Shown here: positions 45,103 to 54,923 of the stretch, in pieces
Layout of the letters: each line of letters begins with the position of its first letter
Position numbering within the stretch: the stretch's first letter is position 1
Assembly: GCF_014230055.1 (NCBI RefSeq)
Contig: NZ_JACHVA010000053.1
Coordinates: forward strand, 62,001 to 126,000
Length of the DNA: 64,000 bases
Direction: 5' to 3'
Source: Puniceicoccus vermicola
GTDB taxonomy: Bacteria; Verrucomicrobiota; Verrucomicrobiia; Opitutales; Puniceicoccaceae
Made by a program: the position numbers and the translations under genes
The notes under the pieces: model-generated
Seen by the model: the letters and a program-made list of their open reading frames with translations, nothing else
What the model was told of the DNA's origin: nothing
The model's database searches: none

Positions 45103-46973
45103 GTCTTTCACTACGATACGGGTCGGATCACCCCTACGAGGTCATCGTCTGCGGAGCCGGTCATGCTGGCTGTGAAGCCGGGTTGGCAGCGGCACGCCGG
45201 GGCGCGGACACCTTGGTGTTAACCGGAAATCTGGATACAGTCGCTCAAATGAGCTGCAATCCCGCTATTGGCGGCCAGGCTAAGGGGCACATTGTCCGGG
45301 AAATCGACGCTCTGGGCGGTGAGATGGCGGTGAATGCTGATACCACCTCGATTCAGTTTCGCCTTTTGAATTCCTCCAAAGGACCTGCGGTGCGAGCCGC
45401 ACGGGCCCAATGCGATAAAAAGGCCTACCAATTGCGAATGAAGCAGACTCTCGAGTGGCAGAAGGATCTGACTCTCTTTCAGGCCATGGTCACCGGGTTG
45501 ATCTACGAAGGGGATCGCGTCGTCGGCGTGCAAACCTCCTTGGGGATCGATTTCTACGGCAAAACCGTAATTGTGACCACCGGAACCTTTCTCCGTGGTT
45601 TGATGCACATTGGGGAGAATCAGAATAAAGGAGGGCGCTTGGGCGATTTTTCGGCGGAAGGACTCTCTGGAAGCTTTTTGGAGGCTGGGATCGAGCTGGA
45701 AAGGCTGAAAACGGGCACACCGCCGCGGATTTTAGGGAAATCGTTGGATTTTTCGCAGATGAAGGAGCAGCCAGGTGATGAGAAGCCGGTTTTCTTCGCT
45801 TTTTACGATACCCGTGGAAATGAAGACTTGTTCCACGTGGAACAGTCGGGGGAAAATCGACCGGGATGGAAGCCGGGCTCTCAATCCGTTTCTTGCTGGA
45901 TGACTCAAACGTCGCCGGCGACGGAAAAACTGATTCGGGACAATCTCCATCGCTCACCGCTCTATGGCGGAAAGATTCAAGGGGTAGGGCCGCGTTATTG
46001 TCCGAGTATTGAGGATAAATTCGTCAAGTTCGCCGATAAGGACACGCATCGGCTTTTTCTGGAGCCGGAGGGGATTCAAACCAACGAGTGGTACGTGAAT
46101 GGGCTTTCTACCAGTTTGCCCTTTGATGTGCAGGCGGAAATGCTCCGGACGATCCCTGGAATGGAATCCGTCGAGATGCTGCGTCCCGCTTACGCGGTAG
46201 AATATGATTTCGCGCCACCGACCCAGCTCTTCTCGAGTCTGGAGTCAAAGAAAGTCGAAAACCTCTTTTTCGCTGGCCAGATTAATGGAACCTCAGGTTA
46301 TGAGGAAGCGGCGGGGCAGGGGCTTCTCGCCGGAGTTAATGCAGTCGCCAAGGTCCGGGGCGAGGAGCCGTTGGTTTTGTCGCGTCAGGATGCCTACTTG
46401 GGGGTCCTTGTCGATGACCTCGTCACCAAGGGCACGAAGGAGCCGTACCGAATGTTTACCAGCCGGGCGGAATTCCGGCTTCTTCTCAACATGGATTCTG
46501 CGGAGATCCGTTTGGCAGAAGCATCTCGTAAATATGGACTTTTGCCTCCCGAACGTCTCCAGCGGGTCGAAGCCAAGAAGGAACGCATTTTAAACAATGT
46601 TGTAACATTCGAGAAGACTCGCGATGCGAATGGGACCTGGGCCGAGCAGATGAGAAGGGGAGTTCCCCTGGAAGAATTGGTCGATGCTTCGGACTGGAGT
46701 GAGAGCGAGCGTATCGAGTTGGACTACCGGATCCGCTACAAGGGTTACCTTGAAAGAGAAGTGCGGGAAGTCGAAAAATTCCGAAATCTTGATTCTGTTA
46801 AGATTCCGAAAGGCATTGAATATGAAGAGGTTAGGGGGATGAAAAACGAGAGCGCCCAGAAGCTCGCGGAGGTTCGTCCGAGTACTTTAGGTCAGGCTTT
46901 GCGGATTAGTGGGGTCAGTCCCGCCGACATTTCGATCCTGCAAGTATTCCTCAAACGTCGCGCAAAGTCGTAG
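45099..46973 (+). CDS. mnmG: tRNA uridine 5-carboxymethylaminomethyl modification enzyme MnmG
   Basis: A 624-residue FAD enzyme, the partner of Mnm[11 protein letters not shown] (about residue 19) binds [16 protein letters not shown] and [11 protein letters not shown] are hallmark family stretches, as is [13 protein letters not shown]. The C-terminal helical domain (about 470-624) contacts MnmE. The ATG at 45099 overlaps the mnmE stop; a TTG at 45087 would add four residues. A segment of about 20 residues ([20 protein letters not shown]) looks inserted relative to the E. coli protein and encodes a perfect parS palindrome. A terminator follows immediately. Confidence 0.96.
   Translation: MSLSLRYGSDHPYEVIVCGAGHAGCEAGLAAARRGADTLVLTGNLDTVAQMSCNPAIGGQAKGHIVREIDALGGEMAVNADTTSIQFRLLNSSKGPAVRAARAQCDKKAYQLRMKQTLEWQKDLTLFQAMVTGLIYEGDRVVGVQTSLGIDFYGKTVIVTTGTFLRGLMHIGENQNKGGRLGDFSAEGLSGSFLEAGIELERLKTGTPPRILGKSLDFSQMKEQPGDEKPVFFAFYDTRGNEDLFHVEQSGENRPGWKPGSQSVSCWMTQTSPATEKLIRDNLHRSPLYGGKIQGVGPRYCPSIEDKFVKFADKDTHRLFLEPEGIQTNEWYVNGLSTSLPFDVQAEMLRTIPGMESVEMLRPAYAVEYDFAPPTQLFSSLESKKVENLFFAGQINGTSGYEEAAGQGLLAGVNAVAKVRGEEPLVLSRQDAYLGVLVDDLVTKGTKEPYRMFTSRAEFRLLLNMDSAEIRLAEASRKYGLLPPERLQRVEAKKERILNNVVTFEKTRDANGTWAEQMRRGVPLEELVDASDWSESERIELDYRIRYKGYLEREVREVEKFRNLDSVKIPKGIEYEEVRGMKNESAQKLAEVRPSTLGQALRISGVSPADISILQVFLKRRAKS
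45829..45844. promoter_or_regulatory. parS centromere site (ParB binding)
   Basis: TGTTCCACGTGGAACA is a perfect 16-bp palindrome equal to the chromosomal parS consensus (TGTTNCACGTGNAACA). It lies inside mnmG, in a region encoding LFHVEQ, about 25 kb from the putative origin. parA and parB are not in the window. Confidence 0.8.
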
Positions 46974-47002
46974 GCGATTTCCCGCGGAAATTGCCATTTT
47001 TC
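46973..47002 (+). terminator. Intrinsic terminator after mnmG
   Basis: GGCGATTTCC (46973-46982), loop CGC, and GGAAATTGCC (46986-46995) form a 10-bp stem with one G-T pair, followed by ATTTTT. It begins at the last base of the mnmG stop. Confidence 0.85.
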
Positions 47003-47088
47003 CCGACCGTTGATAGATTCTGATCGAGAGAGGCTTCCGGATATGGTCTTGCCTTTATCGGCCTCTCAGAGTTTTAGAAAAGGCAAAA

Positions 47089-47811
47089 ATGGGAAGAATG
47101 AAAATCGAAGAAGCAGCTCGAATTCTGGTCGTCGACGACGAGAAAGACACCACGGATCTTTTGACGTTTCAGCTCGAGAGCGCTGGCTTCGTTCCCAAGG
47201 TGACCAACATCCCTCAGAAGGCTTTGGGCCTGGTCCGGGAATTTCGTCCCGATCTCATTCTGCTCGATGTGATGATGCCGGATTTGAATGGGTATCAGAT
47301 TTGCCATACCTTGAAGGCGGACCGTGAGTTGCAGAGCATTCCGGTTATCTTTTTAACCGCCCGGGGTGAGCCCGAGGACCGTATCAAGGGTCTTGAAACG
47401 GGGGTCGATGATTATCTCGGCAAACCTTTTGATTCGAGGGAACTGATTCTACGGATACGCGCGGTTCTGAAGCGTGCGGTGGAGGCTAAAAATGCGTCTT
47501 CTCGACAGTTGGAGATGGGTAACCTTCGTGCTGATAGGGACTTGCATCAGGTTTATGTCGATGACGAGACGATGATGCTGACTCTGACGGAGTTCAAATT
47601 GCTCCAACTGTTGATGGAAAATCCGAATCAGGTGCTGTCTCGGGAGACTCTTCTAGCGCGGGTGTGGAATTACGAGAGCGATACGGAGACGCGGACTGTC
47701 GATACCCATGTCCGGCGCCTTCGTGAAAAGTTGGGCTCTTGCTCGGGAATGATTGAAACTGTGCGCGGCGTAGGCTATCGCATGGTGGAGCTCTCGAATT
47801 CCGAGAGCTAG
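47089..47811 (+). CDS. OmpR/PhoB-type response regulator
   Basis: A 240-residue regulator. The receiver domain (1-125) has acidic residues in VVDDE (about 15-18), the phospho-acceptor Asp60 (LLDVMMPD), a Thr/Ser site in FLTARG and Lys in GKPF. The winged-helix DNA-binding domain (about 140-235) has TLTEFKLLQLL and VDTHVRRLREKLG, then RGVGYRM. A ribosome site AAAGG lies five bases before the ATG. It pairs with the sensor kinase 26 bases downstream, so a PhoB/PhoR-like phosphate or envelope response is likely; the signal is unknown. Confidence 0.93.
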   Translation: MGRMKIEEAARILVVDDEKDTTDLLTFQLESAGFVPKVTNIPQKALGLVREFRPDLILLDVMMPDLNGYQICHTLKADRELQSIPVIFLTARGEPEDRIKGLETGVDDYLGKPFDSRELILRIRAVLKRAVEAKNASSRQLEMGNLRADRDLHQVYVDDETMMLTLTEFKLLQLLMENPNQVLSRETLLARVWNYESDTETRTVDTHVRRLREKLGSCSGMIETVRGVGYRMVELSNSES

Positions 47812-47836
47812 ATCTCTTTCTTTTCGGAGACCCCCG

Positions 47837-49129
47837 TTGTTCGCTTTCCTCCTTATTATTGTTCTGATTCTCGTCACCAGCTTTTATGAGCTGCGGTGGA
47901 GGAAGGCTCGTCGGCTGATTCGTGATCTGGAACAATCGGTCGAGGCGGATCAGCAGTTGCTGCTCGATTCGGAGGCCAAATTAGCGGCGAAAATTGGTTT
48001 GGATAAGCTGCTAATCTCCGTGCGGGACATGATGGAGGAGAGGAGTCGGGTTCGAGCGAAGAATGCGTCCCAAATGGAGCAAATCCAGACGACTTTCCGA
48101 AATATGAGGGAGGGCGCTCTCCTCATCGATTGGGAAAATCGCATCGTGGTCTCCAATCCTTCCGCGGATCGATTGCTCCATGAAGGAAAATCGTTGGTCG
48201 GGAAGCGGGTGGAGAAGTTTATCCACCACCCAGTGTTTTTGGATTTTGTCCATCAGGTGCGAAACTCCGGCGTTTATGGACGGCGTCAGATCCGAGTAGA
48301 TCTCTTGGGGAGGACCGCATGGCTGGAGATTTCAGGTTCGGCAATGGATCCTCTCGCAGGGGATGCGAAAAAGCGCCTGAGCTTGTTTCTGGTGAACGAT
48401 ATTACCCGGTTGAAGAGGTTGGAAGGGATCCGGAAGGATTTCGCCGCGAATGTATCTCACGAATTGAGGACTCCGATTACGATCATCAAGGGGTTTGCTG
48501 AGACGCTACACGAGAGTGGGGATCAGCTCAGCGACGAGCAGCGGCGCTCCTTTACCGAAAAGGTCTTTCGGAACACGGGGCGGTTGCACGCGCTGGTTGA
48601 GGATTTACTGAGTCTGTCGCGGTTGGAATCCCGCTCACTGGAGTTGAAGCGAGAACGCTGCAGCCTGCAGGGGGCGATCCGCGATTTTGTCGCTGACTTC
48701 CGGGCTGGTCAGAATGAGGAAGTGGATCTCCGGCTTTCATTGCCGGAAGAACCCATTGAGGTGGATTTGGATCGACTGTTTTTCGCGAGGATTCTGACGA
48801 ATCTGGTGGAGAATGCCATCAAGCATGGGAAAACCCTGACTTTCGTCGAGATTCTGGTCCGCTACGATCAAGAGAATGGTCTGGTGGATATGGTGGTGGC
48901 CGATGATGGGGCGGGCATCCCGGAACCGGCGCGAGATCGGATTTTTCAACGCTTTTATCGGGTCGATGTCGGCCACTCGCGCATGACGGGGGGTACCGGT
49001 CTTGGCTTGAGTATTGTCAGACACGCGATGTTTGCTCATGGGGGTAATGTGAGAGTTGAAGCAAGAATACCAAAAGGCACCCAATTCATCTGCGTCTTTC
49101 CGGTTGCATCCAATGTCGAGGAGCGATGA
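47837..49129 (+). CDS. PhoR-like sensor histidine kinase
   Basis: A 430-residue kinase starting at TTG (47837), supported by GGAG at 47826-47829 seven bases upstream. It has one N-terminal helix (1-18), a coiled coil (20-75), a PAS domain (about 80-185), an HisKA dimerisation domain with NVSHELRTP (His about 210) and an HATPase_c domain with N-box NLVENAIKHG, G1 DDGAGIP and G2 GTGLGLSIV. With no periplasmic domain, the signal is probably sensed in the membrane or cytoplasm. The stop overlaps trmB. Confidence 0.92.
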   Translation: MFAFLLIIVLILVTSFYELRWRKARRLIRDLEQSVEADQQLLLDSEAKLAAKIGLDKLLISVRDMMEERSRVRAKNASQMEQIQTTFRNMREGALLIDWENRIVVSNPSADRLLHEGKSLVGKRVEKFIHHPVFLDFVHQVRNSGVYGRRQIRVDLLGRTAWLEISGSAMDPLAGDAKKRLSLFLVNDITRLKRLEGIRKDFAANVSHELRTPITIIKGFAETLHESGDQLSDEQRRSFTEKVFRNTGRLHALVEDLLSLSRLESRSLELKRERCSLQGAIRDFVADFRAGQNEEVDLRLSLPEEPIEVDLDRLFFARILTNLVENAIKHGKTLTFVEILVRYDQENGLVDMVVADDGAGIPEPARDRIFQRFYRVDVGHSRMTGGTGLGLSIVRHAMFAHGGNVRVEARIPKGTQFICVFPVASNVEER

Positions 49130-49722
49130 TGGAGCAGTCAGGACGAGCGATCGCCGAAGCGAGGCGGGCGGAGAGGATCCGTCAACTGTCGGAGCGAATG
49201 GCAGAGTTTTTAGGGGAGGGCGGTACTCGCGTCTCGCTGGAGATTGGATGTGGCCACGGCCACTGGCTGACTTCCTTGGCGGAAAATTCACCCGAGGAGC
49301 GCTTGATCGGCGTCGACCTCATTTCCCGCAGGATCCGCCTGGCCGAAGCAAAGGTCGCGAAGAGGGATCTGACGAACACGCTGTTTCTCAAGGCGGAGGC
49401 CACAGAAACCCTCGAAGCCTGGCCTGAAACAGTCGCCCTGAAGCGGATTTTTCTCCTGCACCCCGATCCTTGGCCGAAGAAGCGGCACGCCAAGAATCGC
49501 ATGACAGGACCTGCCTTTCTGGATCGGATGGCAGCTGCGGCTTCTCCGGGTTGCGAGTTTTATTTTCGGACCGATGATGCGCCTTTCTTTGAATGGAGCC
49601 GTGAGAGTTTGGAGGCTCATCCCGCTTGGAAATCCGTGGAACTGCCCTGGCCGCATGAGGCGGGAAGCTACTTCAAGGACATGTTGGGAGTGCACGGGGC
49701 CTTGACGGCCGTTCGCGTCTAG
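49126..49722 (+). CDS. trmB: tRNA (guanine-N7-)-methyltransferase
   Basis: A 198-residue SAM-dependent enzyme methylating G46 in tRNA. The SAM-binding motif is LEIGCGHGHWL (about residues 38-48), followed by IGVDLISRRIRLAE. The family signature is HPDPWPKKRHAKNR (about 111-124), with the catalytic Asp in PDPWP. The C-terminal part is conserved (YFKDMLGVHGA). It starts at ATG ATG 49126, overlapping the kinase stop by four bases. It converges on mrdA. Confidence 0.92.
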   Translation: MMEQSGRAIAEARRAERIRQLSERMAEFLGEGGTRVSLEIGCGHGHWLTSLAENSPEERLIGVDLISRRIRLAEAKVAKRDLTNTLFLKAEATETLEAWPETVALKRIFLLHPDPWPKKRHAKNRMTGPAFLDRMAAAASPGCEFYFRTDDAPFFEWSRESLEAHPAWKSVELPWPHEAGSYFKDMLGVHGALTAVRV

Positions 49723-49774
49723 AGCGAGCTCAACCGGATCCGAGGGGAGCCTTCTTCAGGCCCAGATCGGGCTA

Positions 49775-51721
49775 TCAGCGGATGGGGCGTGTCGTCTGCC
49801 AGGCTTGAAAAATCTCTCGAGCGACGGGGGCGGCAGTGGTTCCTCCGTGATATTGGTCATCGGCGGAGACTCCTTCGACGACTACGGCAACGGCGATTTC
49901 GGGGTCTTCGACCGGGGCGAAGCCGATGAACCAAGCCAGGGTCAGAGCTTTCCCGTCCGGGTAGACTTGAGCGGTTCCGGTTTTTCCCGCCACGGTGAGA
50001 TCGGTAAATCGGGTTCTGCGGGCCGTTCCTTCTTCAACCGCTCGGATCATCCCCTCGACGATGCTGCCGTATTCTTCCTGGGTTAGGGGGAGGGGCTTCA
50101 GTTCGTAGTCGGGGGTCCATCCATCATCGCGGCGGACGAGGGTGGGGCGGATCCCGGTTTTTCCGGAAGCCAGACCAGCGGCGACGACGGCCATATTCAG
50201 TGGGGTCACCCGGAGAAAACCTTGCCCGATGGACGTATTCGCTGTGTCGCCGGGGAACCAGGAAGTGCCTTGTGTCTCTTTCTTCCACTGCCGGTCGGGA
50301 ACGATCTCGCGGGAGGTTTCGAAGGGAAGCTCGATGCCCGTCGGCTTGTCCATCCCGAAGAGGCGGGCCGTATCGGCGATCCAGTCGATGCCGGCCCGAA
50401 GGCCGATTTGGTAGAAAAAGACGTTGGAGCTCACGGCAAGAGCGCGGGGGAGGGCGATCTCGCCGAATCCGGGATTGGAGTGTTCGGGGAAGTTGCGATT
50501 GCCCACCCGGTAGCTGGAGCCACAGAAGAGGATCTCGTACGGCTCAAGTACCCCTTTGCGAAAGGCGGCGATGGCGGTGACGGGTTTGAAGGTGGAGCCG
50601 GGAGGGTAGAGTCCCTGAATCGCGCGGTTGAGCCATCCCCCCGCTTGATCGATCTCGCGGTATACGTCGCTGGGGATGTAGGGAGTGAGGTCGTTGAGGT
50701 CGTAGGTCGGGCTGCTCGCCAAGGCAAGAACCTCACCGGTTTTCGGATTCATGGCGACCGCGGCACCGACTTTCCCCTCAAGCCCGCGCTGCGCCGCTTG
50801 TTGGATGGCAACATCGATGCTCAGATTCAGATCCTCTCCCTGTTCCGGCCGAATGAGGGATAGGCGCTCGTACTGAAAGCCCTGGGGATCGACCCGCCAG
50901 ACCTCCTGACCGCTTTTCCCGTCGAGGAGTTCCTCGAAAGAGCGTTCCACTCCAGCTTTCCCGACCTTGCCGTAGTAGCTGAAGGTCATGAGCTCGCTAT
51001 TATCCTCTTCGTCTTCGGGGAGGTTCACCTCCCGGCTGACGACATAGCCGAGGGTATGCGCCGCGAGATTGCCGTAGGGATAGTAGCGGGCACTCTCGGT
51101 CCAAACGTGGACGGGGGAGTTGGGCGGGAGCTGGTCGACAAGGCGTGCGTATTCTTCCTCGCTGAGGTCGGAAACCAGCTTTAGCGGAAGGAGAATGCGG
51201 TTGTTGAAATGGCTTTCCAGTTCGCGGCGGGTAATCGAGACCGGGCGCCCGAGGATCCGGCTAATCTCGTCGAGGTGATACTGGATGACCGCCATCCGGG
51301 AGTTCCAGATCAAGTCATTGTTGGAGATGTCGACCTCTTCGCCGGTTTCCGCTTCCTGCCGCTTGATGGCCCCGGCGCGCGAAAGATACTCGGTGCGAAA
51401 CTCCTTGCGGAGGGAATTCAGAAAGACGGCCGCGGAGAATCGGGCCCGGTTGCCGACGAGGAGATCGCCATTGCGGTCGAGAATATTGCCACGGGGACCC
51501 GGGAGCAGGATGCGCCGCATGGTTTGTTGCTTCTCCCTTTCCAGGTGTTCCTCTCGATTCACCAGTTGTTCCATGAACAGCTGGCTGATGAGGATCGAGA
51601 AGCCGACGAGAGTGATGACAACAAAGGGGATCAGTCGACGGTTGCGACGGGTTTGAAAATCAAATGGCTGCGGCTTGCCTGGGGGCGGTGCCGTTTCGTT
51701 ACCTTTTTTGTGGGTCGCCAT
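49775..51721 (-). CDS. mrdA: Penicillin-binding protein 2 (MrdA)
   Basis: A 648-residue peptidoglycan transpeptidase. It has one N-terminal helix (about 30-50), a pedestal dimerisation domain (60-250) and a transpeptidase domain with the active serine in YPPGSTFKP (about residue 380), the second motif SSN (SSNVFFYQ) and KTGTAQ. It cross-links cell wall along the side wall with RodA and MreBCD. The N-terminal MATHKKGNETAPPPGKP is cytoplasmic. It is the last gene of the mreB-mreC-mreD-mrdA operon, and rodA is not visible here. AGGA-type spacing before the ATG is weak. Confidence 0.93.
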   Translation of the reverse strand: MATHKKGNETAPPPGKPQPFDFQTRRNRRLIPFVVITLVGFSILISQLFMEQLVNREEHLEREKQQTMRRILLPGPRGNILDRNGDLLVGNRARFSAAVFLNSLRKEFRTEYLSRAGAIKRQEAETGEEVDISNNDLIWNSRMAVIQYHLDEISRILGRPVSITRRELESHFNNRILLPLKLVSDLSEEEYARLVDQLPPNSPVHVWTESARYYPYGNLAAHTLGYVVSREVNLPEDEEDNSELMTFSYYGKVGKAGVERSFEELLDGKSGQEVWRVDPQGFQYERLSLIRPEQGEDLNLSIDVAIQQAAQRGLEGKVGAAVAMNPKTGEVLALASSPTYDLNDLTPYIPSDVYREIDQAGGWLNRAIQGLYPPGSTFKPVTAIAAFRKGVLEPYEILFCGSSYRVGNRNFPEHSNPGFGEIALPRALAVSSNVFFYQIGLRAGIDWIADTARLFGMDKPTGIELPFETSREIVPDRQWKKETQGTSWFPGDTANTSIGQGFLRVTPLNMAVVAAGLASGKTGIRPTLVRRDDGWTPDYELKPLPLTQEEYGSIVEGMIRAVEEGTARRTRFTDLTVAGKTGTAQVYPDGKALTLAWFIGFAPVEDPEIAVAVVVEGVSADDQYHGGTTAAPVAREIFQAWQTTRPIR

Positions 51722-51724
51722 GAT

Positions 51725-52246
51725 TTAGGTCATCTCATCGGGAGTAGGTTGAGCTCCCAGAAGGTCAACACAACGTTCCTGAAGGTCAAATATCCAGAAA
51801 GAGAGAAGGAAAACGGCGGCTTCCGACAATAGAGTTTCCAGGAGGAAGCGGATGAGGTAGGGGCTCCATCCCGAGGAGGGGAAAAACCAGATTCCGAGGA
51901 AAATGAGGAGAAGGAGGTTGGACCCTGTCGCCACCGTGGCGAGGTGGAATGTGCGCCGGCTGCGAAATCGGTTACGCATTCGAAAGAGCCCGGCGTAGAT
52001 GACTCCCAGAGCGAAAGGGAGAACTCCCAGTGGGAGAGGAAGGGTCGCACCCCACATAAACCCGGTGATTAAGACAACGGGCATCCCCGCAACCGGAGAA
52101 AGACTGAAGGCGGGATAGACCACGAGGATGCCGCCAATGGTTAGATAGATTCCCAGAGGAGAAATCGACGAGTTCAGCTCCAGCACGAGAAAAAGCACCA
52201 AGAGGTTGGTGAGGAGAGCGACAAGAGCCTGACGGAGCAGTTTCAT
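51725..52246 (-). CDS. MreD-like rod-shape membrane protein
   Basis: A 173-residue protein with five or six helices, located between mreC and mrdA in the order mreB-C-D-mrdA. MreD bridges MreC and the elongasome in rod-shaped cells. Similarity of MreD is always low, and this one is called from topology and gene order. It is separated from mrdA by only three bases and from mreC by 27. Confidence 0.75.
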   Translation of the reverse strand: MKLLRQALVALLTNLLVLFLVLELNSSISPLGIYLTIGGILVVYPAFSLSPVAGMPVVLITGFMWGATLPLPLGVLPFALGVIYAGLFRMRNRFRSRRTFHLATVATGSNLLLLIFLGIWFFPSSGWSPYLIRFLLETLLSEAAVFLLSFWIFDLQERCVDLLGAQPTPDEMT

Positions 52247-52273
52247 GCAGGAGCAAGTGGTTCCACCCAGAGT

Positions 52274-53131
52274 CTAGGGGGCTTCGTTAAAGATCTCTTT
52301 GGCGGCGGGTCCGGCAGGGATGAGGACCGATACTTCATTCAGATTCAATAGATCCTCGCTGAGCTGAACGATTCCTCTTTGGAAGAGACCACTCGAATCT
52401 GTCTCCAGAAAGCGCACTTCGCCGATGCGCAGACCGTCCGGAAAGACGCCCCCAAGGCGCGAAGAGACGAGGACTAGCGGCTCCTCGGGTGAAGCGTAGA
52501 GGTCCGAGGGGACATCGCGCACCGTTCCTTTGGGATTCCGGAGCGAAGGGACTTGGCTTCCCTCATAGCGGACTGGGCGGGTATCCCCGGAAAAGTGGGC
52601 CGCCATGCGAAAGGTGCGGCTACTGAGGAGATCCACGGTAGAGGTATAGGCGTGCACTTCACGCACGCGGCCGACGACTCCGCCAGCGAAAACGACCCCG
52701 GCCCCAGGGACGATGCCCGCGTCGCGCCCCTTGCGGATGATTAGTTGTTGCCACCAGTTGCTGAGGTCGCGTCGGACGACTTGGGCCACCTCATAGCGAA
52801 AATCCGGAGGGGAGGGGATCTTCAGAAGCTCCTGAAGTCTTAGATTGTAATTGCGGAGGGCGGTGGTTTCTCCGGCTTGAATCCGGTAGAGGGCGTTGAG
52901 GCGGGAGAGCTCCTTTCCAGTTTCGATGAGATCCCGCTTCGAGCGGGTGCGGATTGACCAGTAGGTTCCCAAATCCTCCATGTGAGAGGCGAGAATCGCC
53001 GAAGGAGCCTGAAACTCGTAGAGAGAGTTGCGGCTGAAGCGTTTGATCGCCGGTGGGATCAAGAGCCATGCCAGCAAGAGCAGTCCCAGAATGAGGAAAG
53101 GTTTGCTGGCCTGAGATCGTAAGCGGAGCAA
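52274..53131 (-). CDS. mreC: Rod-shape-determining protein MreC
   Basis: A 285-residue bitopic periplasmic protein. One N-terminal helix (about 10-28) is followed by a coiled coil (60-100) and paired beta-barrel domains (about 110-275), with VVGRVREVHAYTSTVDLLSSRTFRMA and GLRIGEVRFLETDSSGLFQRGIVQ as characteristic stretches. It organises wall synthesis with MreB and PBP2. The start is TTG at 53131, supported by GGAG about nine bases upstream. It lies 32 bases from the mreB stop. Confidence 0.9.
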   Translation of the reverse strand: MLRLRSQASKPFLILGLLLLAWLLIPPAIKRFSRNSLYEFQAPSAILASHMEDLGTYWSIRTRSKRDLIETGKELSRLNALYRIQAGETTALRNYNLRLQELLKIPSPPDFRYEVAQVVRRDLSNWWQQLIIRKGRDAGIVPGAGVVFAGGVVGRVREVHAYTSTVDLLSSRTFRMAAHFSGDTRPVRYEGSQVPSLRNPKGTVRDVPSDLYASPEEPLVLVSSRLGGVFPDGLRIGEVRFLETDSSGLFQRGIVQLSEDLLNLNEVSVLIPAGPAAKEIFNEAP

Positions 53132-53163
53132 GAGAAGATTCTCCGGGAGAGGACCCCCGCGGG

Positions 53164-54186
53164 TCAGTCTTTACGATGGATCGCGATTTCTTTGATGAGC
53201 CATTCGAGCTCTTCCAGAACCTTGCCGGTGCCCATGGCGACGGCGCTGAGCGGATCGTCTGCCGCGAACACGGGGAGACCGGTTCCGTCGCTGAGCATAC
53301 GGTCGAGGCCGCGGATGAGGGCACCCCCACCAGCGAGAACAAAGCCTCGGTCTACCAGATCGGCCGAAAGTTCTGGCGGACAACGCTCCAGAGCATTGCG
53401 AACCAGCTCCAGAATGGCGCCGATGGTATCGGCCAGAGCTTCACGGATCTCCTGAGAGGAGATGTGAATGGTCTTCGGGAGGCCCGCGACCGAATCGCGG
53501 CCCTTCACTTCCATGGTCAGCTCCTTCTCCAGCGGAAACGCGGATCCGAGCTTCAATTTAATTTCTTCAGCGGTTCGCTCCCCAATGGTGAGGTTGTAGG
53601 CCCGCTTCATGTAATTGACGATGGAGCTATCGAGCTCATCCCCTCCGACGCGGATACTCTTCGTATAAACCACCCCGGCGAGCGAGATCAGGGCGACCTC
53701 GGTCGTGCCGCCACCGATATCGACGATCATGTTCGCAGTCGGTTCCTGAATTGGAAGTCCGACCCCGATTGCTGCCGCCATCGGTTCTTCAATCAAAATT
53801 ACGTCGCGGGCACCTGCGTTGATCGCGGATTCCTTCACCGCCCGGCGTTCGACTTCGGTAATGCCCGAGGGAACTGCCACCACGACCCGCGGTGGAACAA
53901 ACTTCATGCTCTTCTGCACCTTGCGGATAAAGTGCCGGAGCATGGCCTCCGTGATCTCAAAATCAGCGATGACCCCGTCTTTCATCGGCCGCAGTGCGGT
54001 GATGGTGCCCGGGGTTCTTCCCAGCATTCGTTTCGCTTCTTCCCCGACGGCGCATACCTTGCGTGAGGAGGAATAGACGGCGACAACGCTCGGCTCCCGC
54101 AGAACGATTCCTTTATCCTTGGCGAAAACTAGGCAGTTGGCGGTACCTAGGTCGATGCCGATGTCATTGGAGAGGAGTCCGAACAC
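53164..54186 (-). CDS. mreB: Rod-shape-determining actin-like protein MreB
   Basis: A 340-residue actin homologue. Phosphate-1 is [13 protein letters not shown] (about residues 9-21), phosphate-2 [16 protein letters not shown], and adenosine motif [12 protein letters not shown]. The short hydrophobic N-terminus ([10 protein letters not shown]) may help membrane binding. It forms membrane-bound filaments that guide elongation of the side wall, implying a rod-shaped cell. It heads the operon, divergent from the PEGA lipoprotein across 67 bases. Confidence 0.97.
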   Translation of the reverse strand: MFGLLSNDIGIDLGTANCLVFAKDKGIVLREPSVVAVYSSSRKVCAVGEEAKRMLGRTPGTITALRPMKDGVIADFEITEAMLRHFIRKVQKSMKFVPPRVVVAVPSGITEVERRAVKESAINAGARDVILIEEPMAAAIGVGLPIQEPTANMIVDIGGGTTEVALISLAGVVYTKSIRVGGDELDSSIVNYMKRAYNLTIGERTAEEIKLKLGSAFPLEKELTMEVKGRDSVAGLPKTIHISSQEIREALADTIGAILELVRNALERCPPELSADLVDRGFVLAGGGALIRGLDRMLSDGTGLPVFAADDPLSAVAMGTGKVLEELEWLIKEIAIHRKD

Positions 54187-54253
54187 GGGAATTTACGAAT
54201 GAAGAAATGATAGATGAGTCTAGTCGAACCGAAGATCGAAGAGCACGGAAATA

Positions 54254-54835
54254 ATGAAGAAAAGAGCGAAAAATGTTGTCGCTCAGTCAGTTGTTTTGAA
54301 TGTTGCTGGTCCCATGTCAATTCGTTTCAGGCGTTGTGAAGTTCTTTCCCCCGGTCGCCTCGGGGCAATTGTGTCGTTGTTGGCGTCCCTTTTCCTGGGA
54401 GGATGCGGAATCGGTTCCAATCAGACGGTCGATGTGGACACCCGTCCAACCGGCGCTTACGTCTACGTGGACGGCAAATTTATTGGCAACAGCCCCGTTG
54501 ATGTGAGCCTCAATCGGCAGGTGCCCCACCGGGTCGAAGTCCGCAAAGTCGGTTTTGTCTCCGAAGAGGTCATGGTCTTTCCCTCAGTCACCGAGGGCGG
54601 AGAGCCCAAAGTCGTCTTCGGTCCCCTGCGGGAATCCGGCTACTACCGAGACCTGGATCCCAATCCGGTTTCAGTGGATATGACTTATGAAGGCCTCATG
54701 GGGTACGGCAGCACTCTGACCGAGGAGGAGGCTGACAAGTTGATCCAACGCATCCAGAAAGAACGCGAAGCGGGAGAATTGACGGATGGCGAAGCGGCCA
54801 TCGCCCTGACTCAGGTTCAGGAGCGAATGAAATAA
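54254..54835 (+). CDS. PEGA-domain lipoprotein
   Basis: A 193-residue protein with a lipobox-like LFLGGC (about residues 46-51) and a PEGA domain (about 57-105: VDVDTRPTGAYVYVDGKFIGNSPVDVSLN). PEGA domains occur on surface and wall-associated proteins. A downstream ATG at 54314 gives a shorter, more standard signal (31 residues before the cysteine), so the real start is unsettled. The C-terminal half is a charged helix (EEADKLIQRIQKEREAGELTDGEAAIAL). Confidence 0.75.
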   Translation: MKKRAKNVVAQSVVLNVAGPMSIRFRRCEVLSPGRLGAIVSLLASLFLGGCGIGSNQTVDVDTRPTGAYVYVDGKFIGNSPVDVSLNRQVPHRVEVRKVGFVSEEVMVFPSVTEGGEPKVVFGPLRESGYYRDLDPNPVSVDMTYEGLMGYGSTLTEEEADKLIQRIQKEREAGELTDGEAAIALTQVQERMK

Positions 54836-54888
54836 CCCTCCGGCTGAGTTTCTTCGATCTGCGCTCCCAAGTAGGGACGTGAAGAGGG

Positions 54889-54916
54889 TTGCCAAAGACT
54901 ACGGTCAGCGTAGGCT
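54889..54916 (+). promoter_or_regulatory. Candidate promoter of rnpB
   Basis: TTGCCA (54889-54894), 16 bases, then TAGGCT (54911-54916), eight bases before the first base of the P1 helix at 54924. The -35 matches five of six positions, the -10 three of six. Confidence 0.45.
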
Positions 54917-54923
54917 ACGGGCC

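Noticed and set aside
51567-51579. TGTTCCATGAACA palindrome resembling a LexA or nuclear-receptor-like site
   Set aside because: It lies inside mrdA coding sequence, with no promoter and a different spacing from the LexA motif.
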